Under the pieces are notes generated by a model, which was given only the letters and a program-made list of their open reading frames with translations, did not search any database and was not told where the DNA came from. The position numbers and the translations under genes were made by a program. Source: Ignavibacteria bacterium (GTDB lineage Bacteria > Bacteroidota > Ignavibacteria > Ch128b). Taken from it: a DNA stretch of 38,911 nt. Shown piece after piece: positions 1 through 8,466 of this stretch (its first letter is position 1; each line of letters opens with the position of its first letter). The stretch covers positions 1-38,911 of the forward strand of contig JAOAHM010000030.1 of the NCBI GenBank assembly GCA_026415235.1. The letters are read 5' to 3'.

Positions 1-1353
1 GATACATGCAAAGGTGAATACATAAACTTTCACGGTGGTGACCCTGCGATTGCAATTGATAAAAATGGAAGATTTATCTTAACAAGACTCGGAAGAACAC
101 CGTTCGTTGGACTTTATGTCCACTATTCAACTGACATGGGTAGAACTTGGTCATTCCAAAACACAATAAATGATCACGATTTAGAAAGAGCAGTTTTAGC
201 TTCAGATGTTTATCCATCAAGTCAATTTTATGGAAGAACTTACTCAGTTTGGGTTCGTTTCAATCCACCTTATGCACTTTATTTTTCATTCAGTGATGAT
301 GGAGGAGTTACATGGTCACAACCAAGACAAATCAATTCTCCAACACAAAGATGTGCAGGAGGTGATATTGTAATTGGTAAAAATGGCGAAGTTTATATTA
401 CATGGGCTGTAGTTGCATCAACATCACCATTTGCTGAACAATTTATTGGATTTGCAAAAAGCACAAATGGTGGAGCAACTTGGCAAGTAACAGAAAAAGC
501 ATTTCAAGTAAATGGAATTCAAGGTCAACTTTCACAAAAACAAAATATTCGAGTAAATGGCTTACCAAGAATTGTTGTAGATAATACGAATAGTTCAAGA
601 CAAGGTTGGATTTATATCGTAACCACACAAAAAAATTTTGGTGCTGCTGGAAGTGAACCAGATATAATTCTTCACAAATCAACTGACCAAGGTAATACTT
701 GGAGCGGTCCAATTAGAGTTAATCAAGATTTATTAAACAATGGGAAAATTCAATACTTCCCAGCTGTGACAATTGATAAGTTCGGTGGACTGAACATTCT
801 TTACTACGACGATAGATTGACAACATCTGATTCAACTGGTGTGTTTCTTTCTCGTTCAACAGATGGTGGAAATACTTTTCAAGATTATCAAATCAGTGAC
901 CACAATTTTAAACCAATGGCAATCGGTGGATTAGGTCAAGGTTATCAAGGTGATTTGATTGCATTAACCTCAATTGAAAATTTTTTAATTCCCGTTTGGA
1001 TGGATAATTCAACTGGTAATTATCAACTTTGGACTACAAGAGTTAACATTAATTTGTTATCTGAAATAGAAAGTGAAAATCTTCATCCAATAAATTTTAC
1101 TCTCCATCAGAATTATCCCAATCCTTTCAACTCATCTTCAAAAATAAAATTTACAATTCCAGAGAGAAATTATGTGAAGTTGCAAGTGCTTGATTTATTT
1201 GGAAATGTTCTACTAAATCTTATGGATGAAATATTAGAGAAAGGTGAGTACGAAAAAGTCATTGATGCCGATAAACTTTCATCGGGAATTTATTTTTATC
1301 GTTTGACTTATAAAGGATATACTATAACAAAAAAGATGGTGTTAATTAAGTAG
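1..1353 (+). CDS. Secreted Asp-box (BNR) propeller protein with T9SS sorting domain, 5' partial
   Basis: The frame is open from base 1, so the gene starts upstream of the window; the ATG at 136 lies inside a repeat and is probably not the start. At least five Asp-box motifs are visible (STDMGRTW, SDDGGVTW, STNGGATW, STDQGNTW, STDGGNTF), the hallmark of sialidase-like beta-propellers. After the propeller comes a C-terminal domain with NYPNPFN, a beta-rich segment, and the ending LSSGIYFYRL...TKKMVLIK, the type A sorting domain of the type IX secretion system. The protein is therefore likely exported across the outer membrane and released or anchored at the surface. Asp boxes mark the fold and do not prove sialidase activity; no catalytic set is recognisable in the visible part. 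The substrate is unknown. Confidence 0.85.
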   Translation, partial: DTCKGEYINFHGGDPAIAIDKNGRFILTRLGRTPFVGLYVHYSTDMGRTWSFQNTINDHDLERAVLASDVYPSSQFYGRTYSVWVRFNPPYALYFSFSDDGGVTWSQPRQINSPTQRCAGGDIVIGKNGEVYITWAVVASTSPFAEQFIGFAKSTNGGATWQVTEKAFQVNGIQGQLSQKQNIRVNGLPRIVVDNTNSSRQGWIYIVTTQKNFGAAGSEPDIILHKSTDQGNTWSGPIRVNQDLLNNGKIQYFPAVTIDKFGGLNILYYDDRLTTSDSTGVFLSRSTDGGNTFQDYQISDHNFKPMAIGGLGQGYQGDLIALTSIENFLIPVWMDNSTGNYQLWTTRVNINLLSEIESENLHPINFTLHQNYPNPFNSSSKIKFTIPERNYVKLQVLDLFGNVLLNLMDEILEKGEYEKVIDADKLSSGIYFYRLTYKGYTITKKMVLIK

Positions 1354-1446
1354 CGTTAAAATTTATTAAAATTTAAAAATCTTGCTTGTGAGGATTGAAC
1401 TTAGCAATAGTCAAATTTCACTCAATATTTTATTCCTTCAATTTAG

Positions 1447-1605
1447 ACTCAAATAATTTTGAAAATTCTTAGAGTTTTCAGTAGAGATAGTATTTCATTC
1501 ACTATTGAAGCATTTAATTCAGATAATTACTTGATGAATTTCTCTCATGAAAAATTATCTTCAAAAATTTATCTATTCGAATTAAAGGCAGGTGAATTCA
1601 AATAA
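1447..1605 (+). pseudogene. Decayed remnant of a T9SS C-terminal sorting domain
   Basis: This stretch has an open frame without a plausible start, beginning just after an in-frame TAG. It ends in EKLSSKIYLFELKAGEFK followed by TAA. The pattern LSS-x-IY-(aromatic)-x-L-x-AG-x-F matches the last strands of the sorting domains in the neighbouring intact genes (LSSGIYFYRL at 1-1353). The NYPNPFN motif and the passenger domain are absent, and the final TKK-M-LIK strand is missing. I infer a relic of a duplicated secreted-protein gene lying between two intact family members. The short length leaves room for chance similarity. Confidence 0.4.
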
Positions 1606-1627
1606 AAAATTTTCCTCTTGAAGCAAG

Positions 1628-2935
1628 TTATTTTATTAAGATTATTTTTTGTAAAGCGTAATTTTTATCCAAAGTAATTTTTATAAAATAAATTCCACTG
1701 TTTTGTTTTTCTAAATTTATCTCATATTCATATAATCCAGAATTCAAATGCACATCAACTAATGTATTTAGTTTTTGACCTAATACATTAAAAAGTTCAA
1801 TTTTTGTTTTTCCATCTTTTTTCAATTTTAATTTTACTTTCGACTTAGAGTTAAAAGGATTTGGATAAATAGAAAATTCAAATTCATCTTTTTTAAAAAA
1901 ATCATTAAAGTTTTTTTCCTTTAACGACGAAATTGAAGTTGGAATATATTTCAAAATATAACCGCTATCACAAACAGCATATCCATGAAGAGAATCAGCG
2001 AAGAAAATTTTGTTTGGTTGAACTGAGTCAGGTATTGCATAAACAGACCAAGTATTTCCAGAATCAAGGGTATATAAAAATTTTCTCTCACCTTTCAAGT
2101 TAATCCAACCTTCTTGTGCATTTCTAAAAGCGACGGAGTTAGCAATTCCAAATATGTCCAATGTCCTATAATTCCATGTTAATCCTAAGTTAGTTGAGTG
2201 ACTTACAGCAGTACCGTATTCATAATCACCACCAACAGCAAAAATGAAATCGTTGTTGATTATTTGAAAATCGTTGATTGGTTCAGGTCCGATTGGGAAA
2301 GAATCCCAGAATTCACCGCCATCAGTAGTGCGCCAAATGACACCAAATATATCAATCACTCCTCCACAACCAATTCCATAATTTTCATTGATAAATTTGA
2401 TTTTGAAAATTGGGAATTCGGAGAACTGAGAATTGATAAATTTAACTTCATCCCAATCAAGTCCACCATTTCTTGTTCTTAAAATTGAACCAGGAAATCC
2501 ACAAAGCCAACCATTTAATTCGTTTTGAAATGTTATGGAATAGAAAAAATGAAAGTCATTTGAATAAACCTGAGTTTGCCAAGTTTGTCCACCGTTTGTT
2601 GTTTTGAGAATTGTTGTACCAACTGGACCAAAAATATTTCGATGCCAAGTTAGTCCCCATCCTCTCAATGTATCAAGAAAAAATAAATCGTGAATTGTAG
2701 TATTCACATTGCTTTGCTGAAATGACCAAGTCAAACCACCGTCATTTGTACGATAGATAACTCCTGAATCCCCAGCAACCCAACCTTTAAGACTATCAAC
2801 GAAGAATATGCTCTTTAAATTTTTATTGGTAGGAGTTTGAATTTTAATCCATCTACCTTGAGAATAAGCAAGCTCTCCAAAAAGAAAAAACAAAATCAAT
2901 AAAAGTTTTATAATTGAGTTTGAAAAAAACTTCAT
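1628..2935 (-). CDS. Secreted Ycf48/Asp-box repeat protein with T9SS sorting domain
   Basis: The 435-residue protein starts with a signal peptide (Lys, then a hydrophobic IIKLLLILFFLF stretch, then AYSQG). A TTG five codons upstream is in frame, but the ATG gives a cleaner signal peptide. About six repeats of the form WxxGxxGxIxRTxxGGxTW follow (for example AGDSGVIYRTNDGGLTW and ILKTTNGGQTW), typical of the Ycf48-like/BNR propeller superfamily. The C-terminus has YPNPFN, NVLGQKLNTLVD and NSGIYFIKI...QKIILIK, a type IX secretion sorting domain. It lies 34 bases downstream of ppk1 on the same strand, so co-transcription is possible but a functional link is not implied. Family members at the surface of Ignavibacteria-like organisms have no assigned function. 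Confidence 0.85.
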   Translation of the reverse strand: MKFFSNSIIKLLLILFFLFGELAYSQGRWIKIQTPTNKNLKSIFFVDSLKGWVAGDSGVIYRTNDGGLTWSFQQSNVNTTIHDLFFLDTLRGWGLTWHRNIFGPVGTTILKTTNGGQTWQTQVYSNDFHFFYSITFQNELNGWLCGFPGSILRTRNGGLDWDEVKFINSQFSEFPIFKIKFINENYGIGCGGVIDIFGVIWRTTDGGEFWDSFPIGPEPINDFQIINNDFIFAVGGDYEYGTAVSHSTNLGLTWNYRTLDIFGIANSVAFRNAQEGWINLKGERKFLYTLDSGNTWSVYAIPDSVQPNKIFFADSLHGYAVCDSGYILKYIPTSISSLKEKNFNDFFKKDEFEFSIYPNPFNSKSKVKLKLKKDGKTKIELFNVLGQKLNTLVDVHLNSGLYEYEINLEKQNSGIYFIKITLDKNYALQKIILIK

Positions 2936-2969
2936 ATTCTCATTGAACAAATTATTTTGATTTTAAGTA

Positions 2970-5102
2970 TTACATCTTTTCAACCTTAAAATGTACCGCA
3001 TCCCAGGAAATTAATTCACTTGCCGTTTTAATTTGAATTTCTTGGGAGTCAATAATATCATCTACTTCGTTTCGTTTTATCAGATGATAATTACCATCGC
3101 TATCTAAAATTCTTGCATTAACATTGTCTGATAATTGAAGTTTTAATATATGATCGTAGATATAGTTTTGGATTAATTTTGATTTGATTGGAAAAATAAC
3201 TTCAACTCTTCGGTTCAAGTTTCTTTCCATCAAATCAGCACTACCTGAAAAAACTTTTGGTTCACCATTATTGTAGAAATAGAAAACTCGAGAGTGTTCA
3301 AGAAATCTTCCCACTATACTTATCACACGAATATTTTCACTTAAATCTTTTACACCAGGTTTTAACATGCAAATACCACGAACGAGCAAATCAATTTTAA
3401 CTCCTTCACAAGATGCTTTGTAAAGTGTTTGAATCATCTCAGGATCTGTGATTGAATTAACTTTAATAATGATGTATCCATTACCATTTCTTTTGTGAGA
3501 GTCAATTTCCTCATTGATTAATTCGATTAATTTTTTTCTCATGTTAATGGGAGCAATCAGTAGGCATCTGTAATTTTCTTGATGGGAGTAACCGGTTAAA
3601 TAATTAAATAATTCAGTTACATCATCAGCAATGTTTTCATCTGCAGTAAATAATCCAAGGTCTGTGTATTGCTTCGCAGTTGATGTGTTGTAGTTACCAG
3701 TTGAAAGATGAACATACCTTTGCAAACCATCTCTTTCTTTTCTAATTACTAAAGTTACTTTACAATGAGTTTTTAATCCAACTAAACCATAAACAACATG
3801 AACTCCAACCTTTTCTAATCTCCTTGCCCAATGAATATTATTCTCTTCATCAAATCGAGCTTTAAGTTCTACAAGAGCAGCAACTTGTTTTCCGTTTTCA
3901 GCAGCTTCAATCAAACTTTCAACAATTGGTGAATTAGAACCAACACGATACAATGTTTGCTTGATTGTAAGTACATTTGGATCTTCTGAAGCAGCTTTAA
4001 TGAAATTCACAACTGGTAAAAATGAATGATAGGGATGACTAAGTAAAATGTCATTCTTCCGAATAGCAGAAAAAATATCTTTGTAATCTTCCAATACTCT
4101 TGGGATTGAATGTGTAAATGAACGGAATTTTAAATTCTGAAAAGGCAAATCGTATAATGAGATTAAATCACCAAGTCCAAGTGGTCCATTAAGAATTTGA
4201 ATAGATTCATCCGCAATGTCCAAGTTCTTTTTCAGAATTTGAAGAATTGGTTGGGGCAATTCTTTCTCTAATTCTAAACGAACAACAGCACCGAATCTTC
4301 TTTGTTTGATATTCTCTTCTATTACTTTGAGTAAGTCATCTGCTTCGTCTTCTTGAATCTCGATATCTGTATCTCTTGTTACTCTGAAACGATAAGAATC
4401 AATAATGTTCATTCCGGGAAATAAAGTTTCAAGGTTAGCTTCAATTACTTGTTCGAGGTAAGTTAGTCGAAGTGGTTTATTGGAATTTTTTGATGAGTCA
4501 AATTTTTCTTTGATTAAGTTGATATTAACAAATCGAGGTAAGTTCCTTGGTACCTTAACTCGTGCGAAGTGTCTTTCACCCGTTGGTTTCTCGATGCTAA
4601 CACCTAAGTTGAGCGATAAATTTGAAATATGTGGAAACGGTCTACCAGGATCGAAAGCTAAAGGTGTGAGAGTTGGAAAGATTTCTTTTATGTAAAATAA
4701 TCTTAATAGATTTTTTTCTTCTTCATTTAACTCGTCATAGTTTAATATTTCAATACCTTTCTCTCTTAGCTTTGGCAGAACATCGTACAAGTAACAATTC
4801 ATGTGAATTTTAAGTAAATCAGAGACTTTAATAGAAATCAATTTCAATGTTTCTTGTGGACTTAAACCATCAATTCCAATTGAGCTTATTCCAGCTGCAA
4901 CTTGCTCCATCAAACCGGATACTCTTATCATGTAGAATTCATCAAGATTAGTACAAAAAATTGAAAGGAATTTTACTCTTTCGAGAAGAGGCAGATTTTC
5001 TTCAAGTGCTTCCTCTAAAACTCTTTTGTTGAATTCAATCCAACTCAAATCACGATTAAAATAAAATGCCGGGTTTGAAAAATTTTTGTTGTTTTTCTTC
5101 AT
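2970..5102 (-). CDS. ppk1: Polyphosphate kinase 1
   Basis: This 710-residue protein matches PPK1 in length and layout. It reversibly transfers the terminal phosphate of ATP to inorganic polyphosphate. The N-terminal domain starts with DLSWIEFNKRVLEEA. The catalytic domains carry HPYHSF, TLYRVG and HLSTGNYN. The autophosphorylated histidine is H446 (GLKTHCK), and the second active-site histidine is H603 (EHSRVF). Their spacing of 157 equals that between H435 and H592 of the E. coli enzyme. SADLMERNLNRRVE follows near the C-terminus. The protein looks intact and active. The start ATG is the one preceding the DLSW domain at normal distance. The 555-base region upstream separates it from the divergent ymdB gene, and no exopolyphosphatase gene is nearby. 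Confidence 0.97.
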   Translation of the reverse strand: MKKNNKNFSNPAFYFNRDLSWIEFNKRVLEEALEENLPLLERVKFLSIFCTNLDEFYMIRVSGLMEQVAAGISSIGIDGLSPQETLKLISIKVSDLLKIHMNCYLYDVLPKLREKGIEILNYDELNEEEKNLLRLFYIKEIFPTLTPLAFDPGRPFPHISNLSLNLGVSIEKPTGERHFARVKVPRNLPRFVNINLIKEKFDSSKNSNKPLRLTYLEQVIEANLETLFPGMNIIDSYRFRVTRDTDIEIQEDEADDLLKVIEENIKQRRFGAVVRLELEKELPQPILQILKKNLDIADESIQILNGPLGLGDLISLYDLPFQNLKFRSFTHSIPRVLEDYKDIFSAIRKNDILLSHPYHSFLPVVNFIKAASEDPNVLTIKQTLYRVGSNSPIVESLIEAAENGKQVAALVELKARFDEENNIHWARRLEKVGVHVVYGLVGLKTHCKVTLVIRKERDGLQRYVHLSTGNYNTSTAKQYTDLGLFTADENIADDVTELFNYLTGYSHQENYRCLLIAPINMRKKLIELINEEIDSHKRNGNGYIIIKVNSITDPEMIQTLYKASCEGVKIDLLVRGICMLKPGVKDLSENIRVISIVGRFLEHSRVFYFYNNGEPKVFSGSADLMERNLNRRVEVIFPIKSKLIQNYIYDHILKLQLSDNVNARILDSDGNYHLIKRNEVDDIIDSQEIQIKTASELISWDAVHFKVEKM

Positions 5103-5137
5103 AAGATTATGAGAGTTTATTTTTAATCAAGAATAAG

Positions 5138-5145
5138 CAAAAATA
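5138..5145 (-). promoter_or_regulatory. Possible -7 type promoter box for ppk1
   Basis: On the minus strand this reads TATTTTTG, matching the Bacteroidota -7 consensus TAnnTTTG, 35 bases before the ppk1 ATG. No TTTG is found at the usual 19-21 base distance upstream. In such AT-rich DNA a chance match is quite possible. Confidence 0.2.
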
Positions 5146-5545
5146 AATTAATTTTCTAAGTAAGAACTTAAATCCAAATTACCAAAGATTCGAAACTACT
5201 TAATCAATGGGCTAACAATTTTTTTAAGTGAAATTCACACACAAATTTTTCAATAAAGTTCAACAATTAATTCATTCACTTGAAATACCACAAATATCAT
5301 TATCATTTTGAATTCATTCTTCGGTCAAAAATTTTTTTAGTAAAATTATGCATCAATTTTTTATTTCTGATTTTTAGAATAAGATTGTCTACACTTAGTC
5401 AGTAAAATTTTTTAATTCATTTAGTTCATATCCATAAAATTGAGGAAAACACAAATTAAATTTCACATTAAAGATTCATTTACTTTTTATTAAGCCTGAG
5501 AGTATTTTTTTTGAAATTATATTTTGAATGAGCTTCCATCGTTTT

Positions 5546-5564
5546 ATTCTTAATGATTAAGAAT
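5546..5564. repeat. Perfect palindrome, 8-bp arms with 3-bp spacer
   Basis: ATTCTTAA-TGA-TTAAGAAT is a perfect inverted repeat, followed directly by a further copy of the half-site (TAAGAAT). It sits about 94 bases before the ymdB start, a plausible place for an operator. All arms are AT-rich, so the match could also be by chance. Confidence 0.3.
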
Positions 5565-5627
5565 TAAGAATTACTTGAGGAAATGTTCAAAAAAAGTTAA
5601 AGCGAGTGTTAATTCATCTTTAATCAC

Positions 5628-5652
5628 TTCGAAAGTTTTTTTATCTTTCGAA
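5628..5652. promoter_or_regulatory. Dyad immediately upstream of ymdB start
   Basis: TTCGAAAG (5628-5635) and CTTTCGAA (5645-5652) are perfect reverse complements separated by nine bases, ending five bases before the ATG at 5658. As RNA this would be an 8-bp hairpin covering the place of a ribosome binding site. As DNA it would be an operator overlapping a TATCTTTC sequence (5642-5649), which is one mismatch from the TAnnTTTG -7 box. Either would affect expression of the downstream operon. No Shine-Dalgarno sequence is seen. Confidence 0.35.
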
Positions 5653-5657
5653 AAAGA

Positions 5658-6476
5658 ATGGAAAATTTGAACACACTTGAAGTTTTATTTATTGGTGATA
5701 TAGTCGGAAAACCTGGACTGCAAATACTTCAAACATTCCTAAAAAATTTAGTTGAGAATAACCGAATTGATTTCGTTATTGCCAACGGTGAGAATGTTGC
5801 TGATGGAAAAGGTATAACTGAGAAGGAATTAAAAATTTTGAATGAACTTGGAGTTCATGTGATTACTGGTGGTAATCATATTTTTGAGAAACAGCAGTTT
5901 CAGGAAATTGCAAAAAAGGAAAAAAATGTTCTTCGACCTTTGAATTATCCTCGAGGAACATTTGGTCAAGGTTATGTTGTAATGGATTGTAATGGTGTCA
6001 AAATTACAGTTGCTTCTTTACAGGGAAGAGCATTTCTTCCAGCCATTGATTGTCCTTTTAGAACTGCAGAATGGTTGATTGATAAGGTTAAAAAAGAAAC
6101 AAACATCATTATTATTGATTTTCATGCTGAAGCTACTGCAGAAAAAATTGCACTCGCCAATTTCTTAGATGGAAAAGTCACCGCTGTAATTGGTACTCAC
6201 ACTCACATTCAAACTGCAGATGAAAGAATTTTGCCAGGTGGAACTGCTTACATTACTGATGTAGGTATGACCGGTCCTTATGATTCAGTTATTGGAATGA
6301 AGAAAGAAGCCGCTATCAATAGATTTCTTTATCAAACACCTCAGAAGTATCAAACTGCTCAAGATGATATTCATCTTTCAGCAGTCATTATTTCAGTTGA
6401 TAAAACTTCTGGAAAAGCTAAACGAATTCGAAGAATATTCTTCCCAGATTTTCAAAAGGAAGTAATCGAACAATGA
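5658..6476 (+). CDS. ymdB: YmdB-family metallophosphoesterase
   Basis: This 272-residue protein of the TIGR00282/YmdB family is a calcineurin-like phosphoesterase with a dinuclear metal centre; characterised members hydrolyse 2',3'-cyclic nucleotides. The metal-binding motifs are in order: FIGDIVGKPG, ANGENVADGKG, GGNHIFEK, DFHAEATAEK and GTHTHIQTADERILPGG. The family signature YITDVGMTGPYDSVIGM follows. The only visible deviation is Phe where many members have Trp after GNH, so activity is expected. It is the first gene of a packed plus-strand run, and its end overlaps folD through ATGA. The name is shared with an unrelated E. coli macro-domain protein; here the B. subtilis-type family is meant. 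Confidence 0.93.
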   Translation: MENLNTLEVLFIGDIVGKPGLQILQTFLKNLVENNRIDFVIANGENVADGKGITEKELKILNELGVHVITGGNHIFEKQQFQEIAKKEKNVLRPLNYPRGTFGQGYVVMDCNGVKITVASLQGRAFLPAIDCPFRTAEWLIDKVKKETNIIIIDFHAEATAEKIALANFLDGKVTAVIGTHTHIQTADERILPGGTAYITDVGMTGPYDSVIGMKKEAAINRFLYQTPQKYQTAQDDIHLSAVIISVDKTSGKAKRIRRIFFPDFQKEVIEQ

Positions 6477-7372
6477 AAGCTGTTTTATTGGATGGCAAAT
6501 CGGTAGCTTCTAAAATTCGTAATCGATTAAAACAAATAGTTGAAAAAGAATTTAAATCAAAAGATATTAAACCTGGTTTGGTTGCAATTCTTGTTGGTAA
6601 TAATCCTGCATCAAAAATTTATGTTGGTTCAAAAGTAAAAGCTTGTGAAGAAGTTGGAATATTTTCAGAAGTAATTGAATTGCCCGAAAACACTTCAGAA
6701 AATGAGTTGATTAATTTAATTAAAGAATTAAATGTCAATCCAAAATTTCATGGAATCTTAGTTCAACAACCATTACCATCACATATCTCAACTGAAATGG
6801 TAAACGAAAACATTGATTTTAGAAAAGATGTAGATGGATTTCATCCTTATAATTTAGGTAAGTTACTTCTCGGAGAAGAAGGACTAAAACCATGCACTCC
6901 ACTTGGTATTATTAAACTGCTAACTGAGTATGAAATTAATCTAAATGGTAAAGATGTAGTTGTTATTGGGAGAAGCAATATCGTTGGTAAACCACTTGCT
7001 GTAATGTTGATGCAAAAATGGAACGAGACAAATTCAACAGTTACGGTTTGTCATTCCTCTACAAGAGACATAAAAAAATTTACTGCATCAGCTGATGTTG
7101 TGATAGCAGCTATGGGTAAGCCAGAATTTTTAAGTAGTGATTTTATCAAAGATGGTGCAATAGTAATTGATGTTGGAATTAATCGAATTGAAGATGACAA
7201 AACTGCTAAGGGATATCGAATCGTTGGTGATGTTAAATTTGACGAAATTTCGAGTAAAGCGTCTTATGTTACTCCAGTACCAGGTGGCGTTGGTCCAATG
7301 ACAATTGCAATGCTCCTACAAAATACGATAATTGCATGTTCAAAATTCTATGGGATAAATATCAATGTATAA
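6473..7372 (+). CDS. folD: Bifunctional methylenetetrahydrofolate dehydrogenase/cyclohydrolase
   Basis: At 299 residues, it has the usual FolD length. FolD oxidises 5,10-methylene-THF to methenyl-THF and hydrolyses it to 10-formyl-THF in cytosolic one-carbon metabolism. Visible signatures include [21 protein letters not shown] with the catalytic Tyr-Lys region, [33 protein letters not shown], the NAD(P)-binding [14 protein letters not shown], and the C-terminal [21 protein letters not shown]. All conserved blocks are present. It overlaps ymdB by four bases and deoC by eight, implying translational coupling within one operon. Confidence 0.97.
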   Translation: MKAVLLDGKSVASKIRNRLKQIVEKEFKSKDIKPGLVAILVGNNPASKIYVGSKVKACEEVGIFSEVIELPENTSENELINLIKELNVNPKFHGILVQQPLPSHISTEMVNENIDFRKDVDGFHPYNLGKLLLGEEGLKPCTPLGIIKLLTEYEINLNGKDVVVIGRSNIVGKPLAVMLMQKWNETNSTVTVCHSSTRDIKKFTASADVVIAAMGKPEFLSSDFIKDGAIVIDVGINRIEDDKTAKGYRIVGDVKFDEISSKASYVTPVPGGVGPMTIAMLLQNTIIACSKFYGININV

Positions 7373-8234
7373 AACTTTGATTGATCGAGTAATTCAAGAA
7401 GTTTTAATTGAAAATTCATTAAAGAAATCGGTTTGTGATGAGGGTGTTTGTGCAGGTTGTGGACATTGTGTATTTCATAAAAAAGAAGCGGTTAAAAACA
7501 TTTTGGATAGTGGAGCAGAAAGAATTTCTACTTCCTTAGGAATACCAGAACCTGTTGATATTGATATCGCAAGAATGATTGACCACACCCTTCTCAAACC
7601 AGAAGCTACACTTGATGATATCAAAAAACTGTGTGATGAAGCAAGACAATTTCACTTTGCATCAGTTTGCGTAAATCCTGGATTTGTAAAGTTTTGCGCT
7701 AATCAGTTAAAAAATACTGATGTAAAAGTTTGTACGGTTATTGGTTTTCCACTTGGTGCAACTACAACCGAAACAAAACGATTTGAAGCACATCAAGCAA
7801 TTGAGAATGGTGCTCAAGAATTAGATATGGTAATTAACATTGGTATGCTAAAATCGGGTGAGTATGATTATGTTTTCAATGATATTCAACAAGTTGTTCT
7901 GGAAGCTAAACCAAAAAGAGTGATTGTAAAGGTTATTATCGAAACTTGTTTACTTACTGACGAAGAAAAAGTGAAGGCATGTTTAATCTCAAAAGAGGCG
8001 GGAGCAGACTTTGTTAAAACTTCAACGGGATTTAGCAAAGGTGGAGCAACTGCTGGAGATGTAGCATTAATGAGATATGTTGTTGGTGGAAGTATGGGAG
8101 TTAAAGCAAGTGGTGGAGTTCGTTCACGGGAAGATGCAGAATTGATGATTGCAAGTGGTGCCGATCGAATCGGTGCAAGTGCAAGCGTTAAAATTGTTCA
8201 AAACATCAAGGATGAATCTTCAAAGGGTTATTGA
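7365..8234 (+). CDS. deoC: Deoxyribose-phosphate aldolase with N-terminal cysteine cluster
   Basis: The aldolase core (about residues 66-285) splits 2-deoxyribose-5-phosphate into glyceraldehyde-3-phosphate and acetaldehyde. Visible motifs are [35 protein letters not shown] with D154, FVKTSTGF with the Schiff-base lysine K218, and VKASGG with K247. The protein is longer than the roughly 220-260 residues usual for DeoC because of an N-terminal extension of about 65 residues. That extension contains C24-x4-C29-x2-C32-x2-C35 ([13 protein letters not shown]), which could bind an Fe-S cluster or zinc. The start is supported by the eight-base overlap with folD and by no closer ATG before the Cys cluster. 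Catalysis is expected to be intact. Confidence 0.95.
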   Translation: MYKTLIDRVIQEVLIENSLKKSVCDEGVCAGCGHCVFHKKEAVKNILDSGAERISTSLGIPEPVDIDIARMIDHTLLKPEATLDDIKKLCDEARQFHFASVCVNPGFVKFCANQLKNTDVKVCTVIGFPLGATTTETKRFEAHQAIENGAQELDMVINIGMLKSGEYDYVFNDIQQVVLEAKPKRVIVKVIIETCLLTDEEKVKACLISKEAGADFVKTSTGFSKGGATAGDVALMRYVVGGSMGVKASGGVRSREDAELMIASGADRIGASASVKIVQNIKDESSKGY

Positions 8235-8235
8235 A

Positions 8236-8466
8236 ATGAAATTCGTAATCGAAATAAAAAAAGAATTAGATGGATACATGGCTCGTGTTCCAACTATTAA
8301 AGATTGTGAAGTTTGGGCTGAAGAACATGAAGTCGCTTTAAGTAAAATAATTAATCTCTTAGCATATTTCTTAAAATTGGAACCAAATTTTTATTATCGA
8401 TTGGATATCACTAAAAATACTAAAGACTTTGTTAGCTACACTATAAACATAATAACTGAAAAATGA
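8236..8466 (+). CDS. Small HicB-like protein
   Basis: The 76-residue frame begins at the ATG one base after the deoC stop; longer readings would run back inside deoC. The N-terminal half (FVIEIKKELDGYMARVPTIKDCEVWAEEHEVALSKI) fits the HicB/UPF0150 pattern of a Gly-Tyr strand, a V-P-x-x-x-x-C turn and a helix with E-x-A-L. No DNA-binding domain follows, and no HicA toxin (about 60 residues, GxxH motif) is adjacent. The next gene overlaps it by four bases. It is probably a single-domain member with an unknown role, possibly not a toxin-antitoxin component at all. Confidence 0.6.
   Translation: MKFVIEIKKELDGYMARVPTIKDCEVWAEEHEVALSKIINLLAYFLKLEPNFYYRLDITKNTKDFVSYTINIITEK

Larger units (their letters stand above)
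5103..5657. other. Divergent intergenic region between ppk1 and ymdB
   Basis: The 555 bases are very AT-rich and contain no convincing coding frame or RNA gene. Both flanking genes are transcribed away from it, so it must hold two promoters. Visible elements are a TATTTTTG box on the minus strand (5138-5145), a perfect palindrome at 5546-5564 and a dyad at 5628-5652 just before the ymdB start. The remainder shows nothing I can interpret. Confidence 0.6.

Noticed and set aside
1-1353. Annotation of the Asp-box protein as a sialidase
   Set aside because: Asp boxes occur in many propellers; the Arg triad, Tyr and Glu of sialidases could not be identified.
5311-5323. 13-base sequence AATTCATTCTTCG also found before alr (35072-35084)
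   Set aside because: A 13-base match is expected many times by chance in 39 kb of such AT-rich sequence, and the 5311 copy is far from either flanking gene start.
5103-5657. Possible small RNA or tRNA in the ppk1-ymdB intergenic region
   Set aside because: No cloverleaf, no GC-rich stem and no terminator-like hairpin with a T run were found.
8149-8235. Longer N-terminus for the HicB-like protein
   Set aside because: It would overlap the deoC active-site end in another frame; the ATG at 8236 directly after the deoC stop is a better start and begins the conserved domain.
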